Assembly (NCBI RefSeq): GCF_024346675.1
Contig: NZ_AP024850.1
Coordinates: 620,001 to 684,000 of the forward strand
Source: Photobacterium sanguinicancri
Lineage (GTDB): Bacteria > Pseudomonadota > Gammaproteobacteria > Enterobacterales > Vibrionaceae
Direction: 5' to 3'
Length of the DNA: 64,000 nucleotides
The notes under the pieces were generated by a model. It saw nothing but the letters and a program-made list of their open reading frames with translations. It was not told the DNA's origin and ran no database searches. The translations under genes were made by a program, and so were the position numbers. Shown one piece after another: positions 37,476-48,660 of this stretch. Each line of letters starts with the position of its first letter. Within the stretch, counting starts at the first letter, position 1.

Positions 37476-38263
37476 TGATTCACGAAACGGCACAAATACA
37501 CCCTTCTGCTGTAGTGGAAGAAGGGGCTAAAATCGGCGCGAATGTGACGGTTGGTCCATTTACCTATATCACTAAAGATGTAGAAATTGGCGACGGCACA
37601 GAAGTGATGTCTCATGTTGTGATTAAAGGCCCGACGGTCATTGGTCAGGATAACCGCATCTTTCCGTTTGCGGTTATTGGCGAAGAGTGTCAGGACAAGA
37701 AATTTAGCGGTGAAGCGACACGCCTCGTTGTCGGTGATCGTAACGTGATCCGTGAGAGCGTCCAGCTTCACCGTGGCACTACCCAAGATAAAGGGGTAAC
37801 CACTGTTGGTAATGACAATTTACTTTGTGTAAATGCTCACGTTGCTCACGATGTAGTGATTGGCAATCATACCCACATTGGTAATAACTCCATCCTTGGT
37901 GGCCATGTTACGGTTGGTGACTATGCTGGCGTGATGGCGTTGTCTGCTATTCACCCATTCTGTACTGTTGGTGCTTATAGCTACATTGGTGGCTGTTCTG
38001 CGGTTGTGCAAGATGTACCACCATACGTATTGGCACAAGGGAACCATGCGACACCTTACGGGTTAAACTTGGTTGGCCTTCAACGCAATGGCTTTGAAAA
38101 GCCAGAGCTTCATGCTTTACGTCGAGCATACAAAGAAATTTACCGTTCAGGTAAAACATTGGCGGAAGTAAAGCCTGTGTTAGCTGAGATGGCAGAAGAA
38201 TGGCCATCTATCGGTTTATTCTGTGATGCATTGAATAACACAGAACGCGGTATTATTCGTTAA
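37475..38263 (+). CDS. lpxA: UDP-N-acetylglucosamine acyltransferase LpxA
   Basis: First step of lipid A synthesis. 262 residues, identical in length to E. coli LpxA. A left-handed beta helix with catalytic His in [14 protein letters not shown], then the C-terminal helical part from about residue 190. Stop-start overlaps on both sides (TAATG) couple it to fabZ and lpxB. Confidence 0.97.
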   Translation: MIHETAQIHPSAVVEEGAKIGANVTVGPFTYITKDVEIGDGTEVMSHVVIKGPTVIGQDNRIFPFAVIGEECQDKKFSGEATRLVVGDRNVIRESVQLHRGTTQDKGVTTVGNDNLLCVNAHVAHDVVIGNHTHIGNNSILGGHVTVGDYAGVMALSAIHPFCTVGAYSYIGGCSAVVQDVPPYVLAQGNHATPYGLNLVGLQRNGFEKPELHALRRAYKEIYRSGKTLAEVKPVLAEMAEEWPSIGLFCDALNNTERGIIR

Positions 38264-39423
38264 TGGCTAAACCTCTTCGAATAGGTATTGTCGCCGGAGA
38301 AATCTCCGGCGATATTTTAGGTGCCGGTTTTATTAAAGCGGTAAAAGCGCAATACCCAGACGCTGAATTTGTTGGTGTGGCTGGCCCTCGCATGATTGAA
38401 GCAGGCTGTGAAGCCTTATTCGATATGGAAGAGCTTGCTGTCATGGGGATTGTTGAAGTGTTCGGTCGCTTGCCTCGCTTGTTTAAAATAAAAGCCGAGT
38501 TGGTGAAGTACTTTTCAGATAATCCCCCCGATGTTTTCGTTGGCATCGATGCCCCCGATTTTAATTTGCGCCTAGAGCGAGACTTAAAAGAAAGCGGCAT
38601 TAAAACGGTTCATTATGTGAGTCCATCGGTATGGGCATGGCGTCAAAAGCGGATTTTCAAAATTGAAGCTGCGACTAACTTAGTGTTGGCCTTCTTACCT
38701 TTCGAAAAAGCGTTTTACGATAAGTTTAACGTGCCGTGTGAGTTTGTTGGCCACACTATGGCTGATGCCATTCCGTTACAGACAGATCAGCTTGCTGCCC
38801 GTGAATTGCTAGGTTTAGATAACAGCAAACGTTGGTTAGCGGTATTGCCTGGTAGTCGTGGTGGTGAAATGAGCATGATAGCGACGCCATTTATTGAAAC
38901 GTGTCGGCGTTTACACCAGCAACACCCTGACTTAGGTTTTGTGGTTGCTTTAGTGAATGAGCAACGTCGACAGCAGTTTGAGCAAGCATGGCGTGAAACC
39001 GCACCCGAGCTGAATTTCGTATTGGTCGATGACACCGCACGAAATGTGATGATTGCTTCTGATGCCGTATTATTGGCATCGGGTACTGTGTCTTTGGAAT
39101 GTATGCTCGTGAAGCGTCCCATGGTGGTTGGCTATATTGTTAAGCCTCTTACTGCGTGGATTGCACGTCGCATGCTGAAAACCAAGTATGTTTCCTTACC
39201 CAATATTCTCGCGGATAAGGAATTGGTACCTGAGTTACTGCAAGAAAATTGCACGCCTGAAAAACTGACTGAACAGGTTAACCATTACCTCAGCACCGAT
39301 AGCAGCGAATTAATGGCTGAATTTAATCAGCTTCATCAACGCATTTGCTGTAACGCCGATCAAAAAGCCGCCCAAGCTGTGCTTAACTTGATTGGCAAAA
39401 CGACAGATCAACAAGCAGATTAA
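38263..39423 (+). CDS. lpxB: lipid-A-disaccharide synthase LpxB
   Basis: Joins UDP-diacyl-GlcN and lipid X at the inner membrane. GT19 family, 386 residues. Motifs: [14 protein letters not shown] near the start, [14 protein letters not shown] in the middle and [20 protein letters not shown] near residue 275. Confidence 0.97.
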   Translation: MAKPLRIGIVAGEISGDILGAGFIKAVKAQYPDAEFVGVAGPRMIEAGCEALFDMEELAVMGIVEVFGRLPRLFKIKAELVKYFSDNPPDVFVGIDAPDFNLRLERDLKESGIKTVHYVSPSVWAWRQKRIFKIEAATNLVLAFLPFEKAFYDKFNVPCEFVGHTMADAIPLQTDQLAARELLGLDNSKRWLAVLPGSRGGEMSMIATPFIETCRRLHQQHPDLGFVVALVNEQRRQQFEQAWRETAPELNFVLVDDTARNVMIASDAVLLASGTVSLECMLVKRPMVVGYIVKPLTAWIARRMLKTKYVSLPNILADKELVPELLQENCTPEKLTEQVNHYLSTDSSELMAEFNQLHQRICCNADQKAAQAVLNLIGKTTDQQAD

Positions 39424-39425
39424 TC

Positions 39426-40028
39426 ATGAAAGAATTCGAACCATTTGTGTACCCGCAAGCAAATTGTATTGCAGGGGTAGATGAAGTAGGGCGTGGTCCA
39501 CTTGTTGGTGCCGTGGTAACTGCTGCGGTGATCTTAGATTCTAATAACCCAATTGAAGGGCTAACGGATTCTAAAAAACTGACGGAAAAGAAACGCAATG
39601 TGCTGTTTGATGAAATCAAAGAAAAAGCATTAGCGTGGTCGCTAGGGCGTTGCGAACCTGCAGAGATCGATGAGCTGAATATTTTGCAAGCGACGATGGT
39701 TGCAATGCAACGTGCAGTTGCAGGCCTGCATATTCAACCTGACTATGTGTTGATTGATGGTAATAAAGTCCCTCAACTACCCATGGATGCCCAAGCCGTG
39801 GTAAAAGGCGATTTACGGGTGGCGGAAATCAGCGCGGCATCTATTATTGCTAAAGTGACCCGTGATCGTGAAATGGAAGAGCTCGATGCTCAATATCCGC
39901 AATACGGCTTCGCAAAGCACAAAGGGTATCCGACCAAAGCACATTTTGAAGCGCTAGAAGTACATGGTGTTATAGAACAACACCGCAGAAGCTTCAAACC
40001 TGTAAAACGCATATTGGGCATAGATTAA
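39426..40028 (+). CDS. rnhB: ribonuclease HII
   Basis: Removes RNA, including single ribonucleotides, from DNA. 200 residues. Active-site acids are in [13 protein letters not shown] (Asp and Glu), in [11 protein letters not shown], and Asp in [16 protein letters not shown]. It lies 2 bp after lpxB. Confidence 0.97.
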   Translation: MKEFEPFVYPQANCIAGVDEVGRGPLVGAVVTAAVILDSNNPIEGLTDSKKLTEKKRNVLFDEIKEKALAWSLGRCEPAEIDELNILQATMVAMQRAVAGLHIQPDYVLIDGNKVPQLPMDAQAVVKGDLRVAEISAASIIAKVTRDREMEELDAQYPQYGFAKHKGYPTKAHFEALEVHGVIEQHRRSFKPVKRILGID

Positions 40029-40141
40029 TCGAGTTGCACACGCACTGATTCGCTCACTAAAAATTTGTGTCAGAAGCGCGCTCCGTGCGGTGTTTTCTGG
40101 CACAATGTCCCTCTCGAAATTACCTATCTGATCTGGTTGTC

Positions 40142-43100
40142 ATGGCAGAACCTCGTTTTATTCATCTTCGTATTCACAGTGACTTTTCAATGGTCGACGG
40201 CTTGTCGAAAGTACCTCCATTGGTAAAAAAAGTGGCTGAAATGGGCATGCCCGCAATGGCATTAACCGATTTTACTAACCTATGTGGTTTGGTGAAATTT
40301 TACTTTGCAGCGCACGGTGCAGGCATGAAGCCAATCATTGGTGCTGATTTCAAAGTGAAGTCGGAAGAGATGGGTGACGAGTTATGTGACTTGACGATTT
40401 TGGCATCGAACAACGAAGGGTATCAAAACCTGACGATGTTGATCTCGAAAGCGTATCAGCGTGGTCATTATCACCATCAAGTGGTGATGGATAAAGAGTG
40501 GCTGCTTGAGCACAAAGAAGGCTTAATTCTACTTTCTGGCGGTAAAAGTGGTGATGTGGGTAAGGCCTTACTCAAAGGCAATCAGACCCTGATTAACCGT
40601 TGTGTTGAATTTTATCAAACCCACTTTGAAGATAACTATTATCTTGAGTTGGTTCGCACGGGTCGCACTGATGAAGAAGCGTATTTGCATTTCGCGGTAG
40701 AACTGGCTGAGCAGCAAGGCTTGCCTGTTGTTGCGACCAATGATGTACGTTTCTTAACCTCTGATCAGTTTGATGCCCATGACATTCGTGTGTGTATCCA
40801 CGATGGTTACACTATCGTGGATCCTAACCGTCCAAAACTGTACAGCGATCAGCAATATTTACGCAGCGAAGAAGAAATGTGTGAGTTATTCTCAGACATA
40901 CCTGAAGCGCTCGAAAACAGCGTAGAAATTGCTAAGCGTTGTAATGTTACCGTTCGTCTTGGAGAGTATTTCCTACCAAACTTTCCAACTGGTGATATGA
41001 CTATTGAAGATTTCTTAGTCAAAGTGTCGGAAGAAGGATTAGAGCGCCGTTTAGCCTTCTTATTCCCTGATGAAGAAGAGCGTCTGAAGCGTCGTCCTGA
41101 ATATGATGAACGCCTTAAAATCGAGCTCGACGTAATCAACCAAATGGGATTCCCTGGTTACTTCTTGATCGTAATGGAGTTCATTCAGTGGTCGAAAGAT
41201 AATGATGTACCAGTAGGACCTGGTCGTGGTTCGGGTGCGGGTTCATTAGTGGCTTATGCCCTTGATATCACAGACTTGGATCCGCTTGAATTCGACTTGC
41301 TCTTCGAACGCTTCCTGAACCCTGAACGTGTATCTATGCCCGATTTCGATATCGATTTCTGTATGGATAAGCGTGATTTGGTTATCGATCACGTGGCTGA
41401 AATGTATGGTCGAGATGCGGTATCGCAGATCATTACTTTCGGTACTATGGCAGCAAAAGCCGTCATTCGAGACGTGGGGCGTGTTCTAGGGCATCCCTAT
41501 GGCTTTGTTGATCGCATCTCTAAACTGGTACCTGCTGAACCGGGGATGACGTTGGCGAAAGCGTTTGAGGCTGAGCCTCAATTGCCACAGGTTTATGCTG
41601 CCGATGAAGAAGTCAAAGCCCTGATTGATATGTGTCGCATTCTTGAAGGTGTAACACGAAATGCCGGTAAGCATGCGGGTGGGGTTGTTATTTCACCCAC
41701 CACTATCACTGATTTTTCACCTTTATATTGCGATGCCGAAGGTGGTAACCCAGTTACTCAGTTCGATAAGAATGATGTCGAAACGGCAGGCTTGGTCAAA
41801 TTCGATTTCTTGGGTTTGCGTACGTTAACCATCATTGACTGGGCACTGGGAATGGTTAACCCGCGTCTTGTTGCCAATGGCGAAGAGCCTGTCAATATCG
41901 CGTCTATCCCTATGAATGACCCTAAGTCATTTGCGATGCTACAGCGTTCTGAATCGACCGCGGTATTCCAGCTTGAATCCCGCGGGATGAAAGATTTGAT
42001 CAAACGTCTTCAGCCCGATAGCTTTGAAGATATGATCGCATTGGTAGCTTTGTTCCGCCCAGGTCCTTTGCAATCAGGCATGGTAGATAACTTCATCGAC
42101 CGTAAGCATGGCCGAGAAGCGGTTTCATACCCGGATGAAAAATGGCAACACGACTCGCTAAAAGAAATTCTTGAACCCACTTACGGCATCATTCTGTATC
42201 AAGAACAGGTTATGCAGATCGCGCAGGTACTCTCTGGCTACACCCTCGGTGGCGCCGATATGCTTCGTCGTGCGATGGGTAAGAAAAAACCAGAAGAGAT
42301 GGCGAAACAGCGTGCCACTTTCGAAGACGGCGCGATTAAGAACGGCGTAGACGGCGAGTTGGCGATGAAAATCTTCGACTTGGTAGAAAAGTTTGCGGGC
42401 TATGGTTTTAACAAATCCCACTCCGCAGCATACGCTTTGGTTTCTTATCAAACACTTTGGCTAAAAGCGCATTACCCAGCAGAATTTATGGCTGCGGTAA
42501 TGACTGCTGATATGGATAACACTGATAAAGTTATCGGCTTGGTAGATGAATGTCTTCGTATGAAGCTGAAGTTACTGCCGCCTGATGTAAATAAAGGTCT
42601 ATACCGTTTCAATGTCGATGATAACGGTGCCATTGTTTACGGTATCGGTGCAGTCAAAGGGGTGGGTGAAGGCCCAATCGATAATATTATCGAAGCCCGT
42701 AATAAAGGCGGTCATTTCAAAGATTTGTTTGATTTCTGTGCCCGAATAGACACTAAAAAAGTCAATAAGCGTGTATTGGAAAAATTGATTAAAGCCGGTG
42801 CAATGGACCGTTTAGGGCCAAACCGTGCAGCTATGATGGCGACGTTAGATGCGGCGATTAAAGCGGCGAGTCAGCACCATCAGGCGGAAGCGTTTGGTCA
42901 AGCAGATATGTTCGGCGTACTGACGGCGGCGCCTGAAGAAGTGGAACATGCTTACGCGAACATCCCTGAATGGCCTGATGCAATATGGCTAGAGGGTGAA
43001 CGTGAAACATTAGGGTTATACCTAACTGGTCACCCGATTAATGCGTATTTATCTGAGCTAAAACATTACACAACGTGGCGCTTGAAAGATGCGAATCCAA

Positions 43101-43621
43101 CCGGACGTGATAAAGTAGCGACTGTTGCAGGTTTAGTGATAGGCGCAAAAGTGTTTACCACCAAACGCGGCACACGAATTGGCGTTATTTCATTGGATGA
43201 CCGTTCAGGTCGAATGGAAGTAATGTTATTCTCTGAAGCGTTAGAACGTTACGTCGATCTGATTGAAAAAGATAAAATTGTGGTCGTAACAGGACAGGTC
43301 AGCTTTGATGATTTCAATGGTGGCCTTAAAATGTCCGCGCGAGAAGTGTTAGATATCTCTGAAGCAAGAGAAAAGCACTTAAGAGGTCTTGCCATCTCGG
43401 TCACCGAGGGGCAGATTGATGAACAGTTTTTTGCACGCTTCAGCCAAGTGCTGGAGCCACACAAAGCAGGTACAGTACCTGTGAACGTGTATTATCAGCG
43501 CTCGAACGCACGCGCTAAACTCACCTTAGGCACAGAATGGCGGGTGACGCCTAGTGATAAGCTAATCCTTGATCTCAAAGGGTTGTTGGGTGAGAAGCAA
43601 GTCGAGCTTGAGTTTAATTAA
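40142..43621 (+). CDS. dnaE: DNA polymerase III alpha subunit
   Basis: Replicative polymerase, 1159 residues (E. coli 1160). An N-terminal PHP domain begins [12 protein letters not shown]. The catalytic aspartates are D401, D403 and D405 in [10 protein letters not shown]. The polymerase core includes [14 protein letters not shown]. An internal clamp-binding motif QADMFG lies near residue 920, then the OB fold. In-frame codons from 40067 are not conserved. Confidence 0.98.
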   Translation: MAEPRFIHLRIHSDFSMVDGLSKVPPLVKKVAEMGMPAMALTDFTNLCGLVKFYFAAHGAGMKPIIGADFKVKSEEMGDELCDLTILASNNEGYQNLTMLISKAYQRGHYHHQVVMDKEWLLEHKEGLILLSGGKSGDVGKALLKGNQTLINRCVEFYQTHFEDNYYLELVRTGRTDEEAYLHFAVELAEQQGLPVVATNDVRFLTSDQFDAHDIRVCIHDGYTIVDPNRPKLYSDQQYLRSEEEMCELFSDIPEALENSVEIAKRCNVTVRLGEYFLPNFPTGDMTIEDFLVKVSEEGLERRLAFLFPDEEERLKRRPEYDERLKIELDVINQMGFPGYFLIVMEFIQWSKDNDVPVGPGRGSGAGSLVAYALDITDLDPLEFDLLFERFLNPERVSMPDFDIDFCMDKRDLVIDHVAEMYGRDAVSQIITFGTMAAKAVIRDVGRVLGHPYGFVDRISKLVPAEPGMTLAKAFEAEPQLPQVYAADEEVKALIDMCRILEGVTRNAGKHAGGVVISPTTITDFSPLYCDAEGGNPVTQFDKNDVETAGLVKFDFLGLRTLTIIDWALGMVNPRLVANGEEPVNIASIPMNDPKSFAMLQRSESTAVFQLESRGMKDLIKRLQPDSFEDMIALVALFRPGPLQSGMVDNFIDRKHGREAVSYPDEKWQHDSLKEILEPTYGIILYQEQVMQIAQVLSGYTLGGADMLRRAMGKKKPEEMAKQRATFEDGAIKNGVDGELAMKIFDLVEKFAGYGFNKSHSAAYALVSYQTLWLKAHYPAEFMAAVMTADMDNTDKVIGLVDECLRMKLKLLPPDVNKGLYRFNVDDNGAIVYGIGAVKGVGEGPIDNIIEARNKGGHFKDLFDFCARIDTKKVNKRVLEKLIKAGAMDRLGPNRAAMMATLDAAIKAASQHHQAEAFGQADMFGVLTAAPEEVEHAYANIPEWPDAIWLEGERETLGLYLTGHPINAYLSELKHYTTWRLKDANPTGRDKVATVAGLVIGAKVFTTKRGTRIGVISLDDRSGRMEVMLFSEALERYVDLIEKDKIVVVTGQVSFDDFNGGLKMSAREVLDISEAREKHLRGLAISVTEGQIDEQFFARFSQVLEPHKAGTVPVNVYYQRSNARAKLTLGTEWRVTPSDKLILDLKGLLGEKQVELEFN

Positions 43622-43669
43622 TAATGTCTGTGATCGCTTACGATGATAGACAAAAGGATTTTGAGTGGT

Positions 43670-44629
43670 ATGAGCCTGAACTTTCTTGAGTTTGAACAAC
43701 CAATTGCTGAACTAGAAGCCAAGATTGAAGCATTACGTGATGTTTCTCGTCGTGATGAATCTGCGTCGGTTGATCTGGATAAAGAAATTGAACAACTAGA
43801 AAAGAAAAGCCTAGAACTGACTAAGAAAGTATTCAGTGATTTAGGTGCGTGGCAAGTTGCCCAAATGGCACGTCACCCTCAGCGTCCTTATACGTTTAAT
43901 TACGTTGAGCACATTTTTGAAGAGTTCGATGAACTAGCCGGTGACCGTGCTTTTGCTGACGATAAAGCGTTAGTGGGTGGTATTGCACGTATTGACGGTC
44001 GCCCTGTGATGATCATTGGTCATCAGAAAGGCCGCGAAACCAAAGAAAAAGTGTTACGAAACTTTGGTATGCCGAAGCCAGAAGGTTACCGTAAAGCCCT
44101 TCGCCTAATGAAAATGGCAGAGCGTTTTAAAATGCCGATCATCACGTTTATCGATACAGCGGGTGCATACCCAGGTGTCGGTGCAGAAGAGCGTGGTCAA
44201 TCTGAAGCTATCGCAACTAACTTAAAAGCAATGGCTGGCCTTACTGTGCCAATCATTTGTAATGTTGTTGGTGAAGGCGGTTCTGGTGGCGCATTAGCTA
44301 TTGGTGTGGGTGATTGCGTGAATATGCTGCAATACTCAACGTACTCAGTGATCTCACCTGAAGGGTGTGCATCTATCTTGTGGCGTGATTCAGATAAAGC
44401 GCCACAAGCCGCTGAAGCTATGGGTATTACCGCTGGTCGTCTAAAAGAACTAGAGCTAATCGATAATATTATTGAAGAGCCGTTAGGTGGTGCACACCGT
44501 GATGTGGCTCTGATGGCTGAAAGGCTAAAAGCGCAGTTTAAAGCAACGCTTGAAGAGCTTGATGCACTAGATACAGAAACCTTGTTAGAGCGCCGTTACC
44601 AGCGCTTAATGAGCTACGGTTACTGCTGA
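43670..44629 (+). CDS. accA: acetyl-CoA carboxylase carboxyltransferase subunit alpha
   Basis: Half of the carboxyltransferase that makes malonyl-CoA. 319 residues as in E. coli. Key regions are [32 protein letters not shown] and [15 protein letters not shown]. The upstream in-frame ATG at 43643 would add nine unconserved residues. Confidence 0.97.
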   Translation: MSLNFLEFEQPIAELEAKIEALRDVSRRDESASVDLDKEIEQLEKKSLELTKKVFSDLGAWQVAQMARHPQRPYTFNYVEHIFEEFDELAGDRAFADDKALVGGIARIDGRPVMIIGHQKGRETKEKVLRNFGMPKPEGYRKALRLMKMAERFKMPIITFIDTAGAYPGVGAEERGQSEAIATNLKAMAGLTVPIICNVVGEGGSGGALAIGVGDCVNMLQYSTYSVISPEGCASILWRDSDKAPQAAEAMGITAGRLKELELIDNIIEEPLGGAHRDVALMAERLKAQFKATLEELDALDTETLLERRYQRLMSYGYC

Positions 44630-44659
44630 TAGTCAGTGACTAAAGTAATAACAAATTCA

Positions 44660-44694
44660 ATGGGGCAGCCTAACTAGGCTGCCCCATTTTTTAT
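44660..44694 (+). terminator. terminator after accA
   Basis: TGGGGCAGCCT (44661-44671) pairs with AGGCTGCCCCA (44676-44686), then six T. It marks the end of the envelope block. Confidence 0.88.
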
Positions 44695-44768
44695 GCTTGT
44701 TTTCCCTTTCTTTGTACGTCTTATTTCTTCTCATTGTTATACTGACGCCGTGTTTATTTTCAACGATC

Positions 44769-46100
44769 ATGGTTGCTATGTCTCGCTCGTCGCTTTATCG
44801 CCAGCTTCATCTTTGTTTACAGTCCCACTCGCCTAAGTCAAAACGTTTTGTTTTAGCCTTGAGCGGCGGTATCGATTCGCGTGTATTGCTGGATGTCATG
44901 GCCGAGTACCTTACGTTACATCCTGATCACCAGTGCGATGCTGTTCATGTTCATCATGGATTAAATGTTCATGCGAATGAGTGGGCAGAGAAGTGTTATA
45001 TGTGGGCGAAAGCGGTTGGTATTCAATGTTATGTCGAACGAGTTACTTTAATGAAAGACTCTGGAGATAGCCTTGAGCAACTAGCACGAGATGCCCGTTA
45101 TCAAGCGTTGGCAAAACACATCAAACGTGGCGATGTTTTACTGACTGCGCAACATGCAGATGATCAGGTCGAAACCTTGCTGCTGGCACTAAAGCGAGGC
45201 AGTGGACCGGCAGGTTTGGCAGCAATGCCTGTATCAACATCGTTTGCCAACGGCCATCATGTTAGGCCATTACTGCAAATAAGCCGAGTGGATATCGAGG
45301 CATATGCCGAGCAGAAAAACCTTGATTGGGTAGAAGATGACAGTAATCAAGATACTCGTTTTGATCGTAATTTTTTGCGTCATCAGATAACCCCATTATT
45401 AGTACAGCGTTGGCCTGGGTTACGTAAAGCTGTTGCTCGCAGTGCTGTCTTATGTGGTGAACAAGAGGCCTTACTTGATGAACTCTTAGCAGACAAGCTT
45501 GCACTTGCTACTGCTGTTGATGGCAGTTTAGCCTTGAGTGAACATACGCAAGAGCGATTAGGTAAAGCCCTGATCCGACAATGGCTTCAACGGCAAGGTG
45601 TCGCGATGCCATCTTGTGCTCAGCTTGAGCAAGTATGGCACTCAGTGGTGCTCGCGCAGCAAGATGCCAATCCACAACTGAATTGGCAACAGCACCAAAT
45701 TCGACGTTATCAACAGCGCCTATACCTAGTGCAACAATGGCCTGATATCCAAGGTGTTCAGCTGCCTATCACATGCTCTGTACCGTGTGAATTACCACAA
45801 GGGTTAGGTCGAGTGACGCTTATGCCAAGCAAACATGGTCAACTTCGTTTACCTCAAAACGATGAGATTGTTTCGGTTCGTTTCAACCCTGAAGGGATAA
45901 ATGTAAAGCCTGTTGGTAGGGTAGGTAAGCGTAAGCTGAAAAAACTATTCCAAGAGTATGGGGTGCCTAGTTGGAACCGTCGCCGTACCCCATTGGTTTA
46001 TTATGGCGATCAATTAGTGGCGGTTGCTGGTCTCTTTGTGGTGGATGGTTTTGCTGGGCAAGAGTGTGAACTCACATGGCACAATCCGCTATCCGATTGA
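44769..46100 (+). CDS. tilS: tRNA(Ile)-lysidine synthase TilS
   Basis: Modifies C34 of the AUA-reading tRNA-Ile with lysine and ATP. About 443 residues. The PP-loop is VLALSGGIDSRVLLD. HVHHGLN and LLTAQHADDQVETLLL are family motifs, and two C-terminal domains follow. The start is uncertain. An extended -10 (TGTTATACT, 44735-44743) puts transcription start near 44750, which rules out 44697. ATG at 44769 or 44778 remains, neither with a clear ribosome site. Confidence 0.93.
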   Translation: MVAMSRSSLYRQLHLCLQSHSPKSKRFVLALSGGIDSRVLLDVMAEYLTLHPDHQCDAVHVHHGLNVHANEWAEKCYMWAKAVGIQCYVERVTLMKDSGDSLEQLARDARYQALAKHIKRGDVLLTAQHADDQVETLLLALKRGSGPAGLAAMPVSTSFANGHHVRPLLQISRVDIEAYAEQKNLDWVEDDSNQDTRFDRNFLRHQITPLLVQRWPGLRKAVARSAVLCGEQEALLDELLADKLALATAVDGSLALSEHTQERLGKALIRQWLQRQGVAMPSCAQLEQVWHSVVLAQQDANPQLNWQQHQIRRYQQRLYLVQQWPDIQGVQLPITCSVPCELPQGLGRVTLMPSKHGQLRLPQNDEIVSVRFNPEGINVKPVGRVGKRKLKKLFQEYGVPSWNRRRTPLVYYGDQLVAVAGLFVVDGFAGQECELTWHNPLSD

Positions 46101-46173
46101 TATTAAAAGTGCATTGGAAAGGTAAAGCAGGCACAATTACTAGCAGGAAACTACAACTATAAAAGAGGACCTC

Positions 46174-46482
46174 ATGAAGAAAGTTCTTACACTTGCACTG
46201 TTAGCCACTGTTATGTCAGCACCTGCTCTTGCTGGCGACCCTGCTGCGGGTAAAGCGAAAGCCGCCATTTGCGCAGCCTGTCATGGCGCAAATGGTATTG
46301 CTGTTATTCCAGGTTATCCCAATCTGAAAGGACAAAATGAGCAATATCTCGTTAACTCGTTAAAAGCTTACAAGAATAAAGAGCGTACAGGTGGCATGGC
46401 GATGGTGATGCAGCCACAGGCTTCCATGCTTAATGATACGGATATTGCTAACGTAGCCGCATATTTTGCTCAAATGAAATAA
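46174..46482 (+). CDS. class I cytochrome c (c553-like)
   Basis: Small periplasmic electron carrier. 102 residues with a signal peptide cut near ALAG (residue 20). The haem site is C33-A-A-C36-H37, and the distal Met lies in [18 protein letters not shown] precedes the ATG. It stands alone between tilS and an amino-acid permease, so no partner is suggested by context. Confidence 0.88.
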   Translation: MKKVLTLALLATVMSAPALAGDPAAGKAKAAICAACHGANGIAVIPGYPNLKGQNEQYLVNSLKAYKNKERTGGMAMVMQPQASMLNDTDIANVAAYFAQMK

Positions 46483-46510
46483 TTGCTCTAACTGTAATAT
46501 TGAATAACCG

Positions 46511-46546
46511 AAAAGCCGCTTGATCACTTGATGATCAAGCGGCTTT
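46511..46546. terminator. terminator after the cytochrome c gene
   Basis: AAAGCCGCTTGATCA pairs with TGATCAAGCGGCTTT, then more T. The rest of the gap to 46730 shows nothing recognisable. Confidence 0.88.
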
Positions 46547-46737
46547 TTCATTGGTAACGTGGCGTTTTTAATGAGTAAGAGCCGTGACCTTTATAGGGGA
46601 AGAGGCCGCTACAGTTGAATACAAGCAGTACCCGATAAAATGTAGTGATTAACGGATGTGATAATTCTTTCTATAAGGTGATGAATAATTGTTCAGTTGG
46701 TCATTCTCTAGTTGCTAAAAATAACAGAAGATATTAT

Positions 46738-46757
46738 TGTACTAGCACGCTGATACA
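46738..46757 (+). promoter_or_regulatory. TrpR-like operator upstream of the permease gene
   Basis: TGTACTAGCACGCTGATACA is a near palindrome. It matches the TrpR consensus (TGTACTAGTTAACTAGTACA) at 14 of 20 positions, with both ends intact. TATTAT at 46732-46737 could be the -10, which would place the operator over the transcription start, as expected for repression. Confidence 0.68.
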
Positions 46758-46782
46758 TTATTGTTGTTGTCTAGGAGTCATT

Positions 46783-47994
46783 ATGAGTAAACCATCCACA
46801 CTTGGGGGCGCGTGCATTATCGCCAGTGTTTGTGTTGGGGCTGGCATGCTTGGTTTGCCAAGTGCCGGTGCAGGTGCGTGGACGTTATGGAGTGTGGTGG
46901 CCATCTCTTTCACAATGATCATGATGACACTTTCTGGATGGTTGTTACTAGAAGCACTTAAGCATTACGAGTTTAAAGCCTCATTTAATACCGTCACCAA
47001 AGATTTATTAAACAATAAACTTAACGTTATTAATAACCTATCGCTTTATTTTGTCGGTGGTATTCTGCTTTACGCTTATATCTCATCATCAGGTATGATT
47101 TTTAGTGACATCTTGGGTGTGACGCGTGAATTGGCTTCTGTCCTGTTTGTTGCATTCTGTTCAGCTTTTGTATTGCACTCGACCCGTGCTGTTGATCGTA
47201 TTTCTATTGTACTGATCCTCTTTATGGTCATCAGCTTTGTATTGGGTATCTCTGGGTTAGCTTCAAATATCAGTGTGCCTGTGTTGTTTGAACAAGCTCA
47301 AGGTGGAACCCCATACTCGGCTTATGCACTCGCTCTATTGCCTGTCGCGCTAACATCATTTGGTTACCACCACTCGGTCAGTACGATGCGTGATTACTAC
47401 CAAGATGAACACCAAGCTAAAAAGGCGATCCTTGGCGGGACGCTAATTGCCCTTACGTTTTACTTAGGGTGGGTGATCTGTATCTTTGGTAATGTATCGC
47501 GTGAGGCGTTTGGTCCTGTTGTGACTGCGGGTGGCGGGGTCGATGTATTGATGTCGGCGCTAACTTCAGCGATAGATTCAAATAGCATTCAACAAGCACT
47601 GCATGTCTTTTCTATTGCCGCGATCGTTTCATCTTTTATCGGTGTGGGTTTAGGTGTGTTCGATTACTTAGCTGACTTTTTTGGCTTTGGCGATACTAAG
47701 CAAGGAAGATTAAAAACCTGGGGTGTAACTTTTCTTCCTCCGTTGGTTTTCTCGTTAGTCGCACCATTTGGTTTTGTTGCTGCAATTGGTTTAGCCGGTG
47801 CCGCCGCTACGATTTGGACCTGTATTATCCCTGCTATGTTGGCAAAAAAATTACGTCAAAGACAGCCAGAACAAGAAGGGTTTGTAGTACCTGGTGGCAA
47901 TGTGACTATTTATGTAGTGATCGCATTCGGGGTACTGACTGCTGCGTTCCATTTACTCGCGATGGCGAACTTACTGCCTATCTTTAAAGGTTAG
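46783..47994 (+). CDS. mtr: tryptophan-type aromatic amino acid permease (Mtr-like)
   Basis: Inner-membrane symporter of the HAAAP family, 403 residues, about eleven membrane segments. Close to E. coli Mtr in several places: FNTVTKDLLNNKLNVINN, SFGYHHSVSTMRDYY, GVGLGVFDYLADFFGFGDT and the C-terminal NLLPIF. The ATG at 46783 has TAGGAG upstream. Codons before it in the frame are not conserved. The TrpR-like operator supports tryptophan as substrate, but tyrosine or mixed specificity cannot be excluded. Confidence 0.85.
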   Translation: MSKPSTLGGACIIASVCVGAGMLGLPSAGAGAWTLWSVVAISFTMIMMTLSGWLLLEALKHYEFKASFNTVTKDLLNNKLNVINNLSLYFVGGILLYAYISSSGMIFSDILGVTRELASVLFVAFCSAFVLHSTRAVDRISIVLILFMVISFVLGISGLASNISVPVLFEQAQGGTPYSAYALALLPVALTSFGYHHSVSTMRDYYQDEHQAKKAILGGTLIALTFYLGWVICIFGNVSREAFGPVVTAGGGVDVLMSALTSAIDSNSIQQALHVFSIAAIVSSFIGVGLGVFDYLADFFGFGDTKQGRLKTWGVTFLPPLVFSLVAPFGFVAAIGLAGAAATIWTCIIPAMLAKKLRQRQPEQEGFVVPGGNVTIYVVIAFGVLTAAFHLLAMANLLPIFKG

Positions 47995-48029
47995 GGAATC
48001 TGCGAAGTAAATACATGAGTCATGTATTC

Positions 48030-48074
48030 GAGCAATAAAAAAACGGAAGCTTTGGCTTCCGTTTTTTATTGCTC
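48030..48074. terminator. bidirectional terminator after the permease gene
   Basis: AGCAATAAAAAACGGAAGC-type arms of about 18 bp (48031-48050 with 48055-48073) form a long stem with A/T-runs inside, so it serves both convergent genes. Confidence 0.87.
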
Positions 48075-48104
48075 TAAATTTGTGAGTCTTTTGGGGCTAG
48101 CGCC

Positions 48105-48293
48105 TTAACGAAATTGCTTTGTTTCCGGCAAGTAATCAAACCCTGCACTCGCCAAACGAGCAATCAGCTGGGCCTTATCAATTTCGTAATACTTCACCAG
48201 ATTATCAAGGTCACCAAACTCATCACGGATCTTCATATTGACGATGCTCATCAACATCACGGCATCCATGGTTTCAAAGTTGGTTAGCTTCAT
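48105..48293 (-). CDS. DUF4250 family protein
   Basis: 62 residues. Family pattern MLMSIVNMKIRDEFGDLDNL, then YEIDKAQLIARLASAGFDY. It is 2 bp downstream of yaeP on the same strand, so the two form one unit. Function unknown. Confidence 0.85.
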   Translation of the reverse strand: MKLTNFETMDAVMLMSIVNMKIRDEFGDLDNLVKYYEIDKAQLIARLASAGFDYLPETKQFR

Positions 48294-48295
48294 GA

Positions 48296-48499
48296 TTAAT
48301 CCTCGTGATCGCTCATTAATAGGTTAGCAGCAGCGTATGCTGCACGCTCACGCACTTCTTTGGGTAAATCCGTATTCGCAGCAACGTAGTCAAGCGCTTT
48401 GATGGCACAGTGAATTGCATTGGGGATATAACCGAGTTCACCACCACCAATTTGGGCGTAGTTCATTCGGATTAATTCGCAACACTCATGTACTTTCAT
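48296..48499 (-). CDS. yaeP: YaeP family protein (UPF0253)
   Basis: 67 residues. [20 protein letters not shown] and the C-terminal [16 protein letters not shown] match the E. coli protein, which lies close to tilS there too. GGATGAAC precedes the ATG. Function unknown. Confidence 0.9.
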   Translation of the reverse strand: MKVHECCELIRMNYAQIGGGELGYIPNAIHCAIKALDYVAANTDLPKEVRERAAYAAANLLMSDHED

Positions 48500-48660
48500 T
48501 AGTTCATCCTTAATTAAATCATTAGCTCAATGTACCAGTGTCAGGTGCCGGTAGATTCAGCGAATGATTCACATTTGCAGATTAGTATACCGTGAATAGC
48601 GAGGCTTTGATCAATATTAAGAAAGAGGATTAAAAGGGGATACTAACGTGCTAGGTGTGG

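Noticed and set aside
46738..46757. TyrR box instead of TrpR operator
   Set aside because: The TyrR pattern is TGTAAA-N6-TTTACA (18 bp). This site is 20 bp long with the inner TrpR bases CTAG on the left arm, so TrpR fits better.
48105..48499. Toxin-antitoxin pair (two small genes 2 bp apart)
   Set aside because: Both match known small core families (DUF4250 and YaeP) with no toxin features.
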